Source of the DNA: a virus
IMG/VR virus record: IMGVR_UViG_3300014050_000058
Location: 1-41,333 of that record
Length of the DNA: 41,333 bases
Direction: 5' to 3' (one strand)
The position numbers and the translations under genes were made by a program. This document shows, piece after piece, positions 41,201-41,333 of the stretch; position 1 is the first letter of the stretch, and every line of letters begins with the position of its first letter. The notes under the pieces were generated by a model. The model worked only from the letters and a program-made list of their open reading frames with translations. It did not search any database and was not told the DNA's origin.

Positions 41201-41333
41201 GAGCCGCGCTGGAGGCACCTAGAAGGCGCCTGGTGAGGCGTTTCAAGAAGCCAGCCTTAGGGTTGGGCTCAGCCTCAGGATGCTCCCTGGACCCTTCTAA
41301 GGTCCGCTAAGGAGGGCTCGAACATACGAGGCT

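Overview
The window reads as part of a large lytic phage genome whose host is probably an alpha-cyanobacterium (Synechococcus/Cyanobium/Prochlorococcus group). Essentially every real gene is on the minus strand, with short operons, ATGA/TGATG overlaps and many proteins under 100 residues. The host assignment is inferred from three signals: a two-piece, circularly permuted tmRNA with an ANKIV-type tag, box A-like motifs matching the GAACCTTGAAAA motif of cyanobacterial rRNA spacers, and cyanophage-style cysteine signatures in two possible virion proteins. No host core gene or integration module is visible.

Layout, in ascending coordinates (transcription runs right to left). 1-4.9 kb: two tandem mini-ORFs resembling the C-terminus of formylglycine-generating-enzyme/C-type-lectin folds, small phage genes, an RTX-like protein, an HNH endonuclease, and an adjacent nicotinamide phosphoribosyltransferase plus PRPP-synthetase pair. 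4.9-6.9 kb: lysis cassette (holin-like proteins, RlpA-like protein, phage-tail lysozyme) with a Pth2-like peptidyl-tRNA hydrolase. 7-12.6 kb: permuted tmRNA, 2H phosphoesterase, HD (p)ppGpp-hydrolase-like protein, dNMP kinase, kinase-fold protein. 12.7-17.3 kb: tRNA and tRNA-like array. 17.4-25.3 kb: Thg1-like 3'-5' polymerase, ATP-dependent DNA ligase, RNA ligase, CCA-adding enzyme and many small genes. 25-36.7 kb: small-gene operons and quinolinate synthase NadA. 36.9-40.2 kb: second tRNA array. I count about 24 tRNAs with a readable anticodon and about a dozen tRNA-like elements with good acceptor and T arms but aberrant D or anticodon arms.

Two regulatory themes stand out. First, about 30 sigma70-type promoters share a -10 (TATAGT/TAAGAT/TATGAT), a spacer that is nearly always 17 bp, a -35 (TTTACT/TTGCCT/TTGTTT) and, just upstream, a palindromic box close to GGTTCGGTAACCCGACC. 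In fifteen of them exactly 6 nt separate the -10 from the ATG, which predicts leaderless mRNAs. Second, the tRNA arrays are preceded by promoters whose transcripts carry a hairpin followed by a box A-like motif, as in host rRNA antitermination leaders.

Functionally, much of the window supports translation and RNA upkeep (tRNAs, tmRNA, Pth2, CCA transferase, Thg1-like enzyme, RNA ligase, 2H phosphoesterase) and NAD supply (Nampt, Prs, NadA). Both are plausible answers to host defences that cut tRNA or deplete NAD+. All of this is read from sequence by eye; no search or fold was run.
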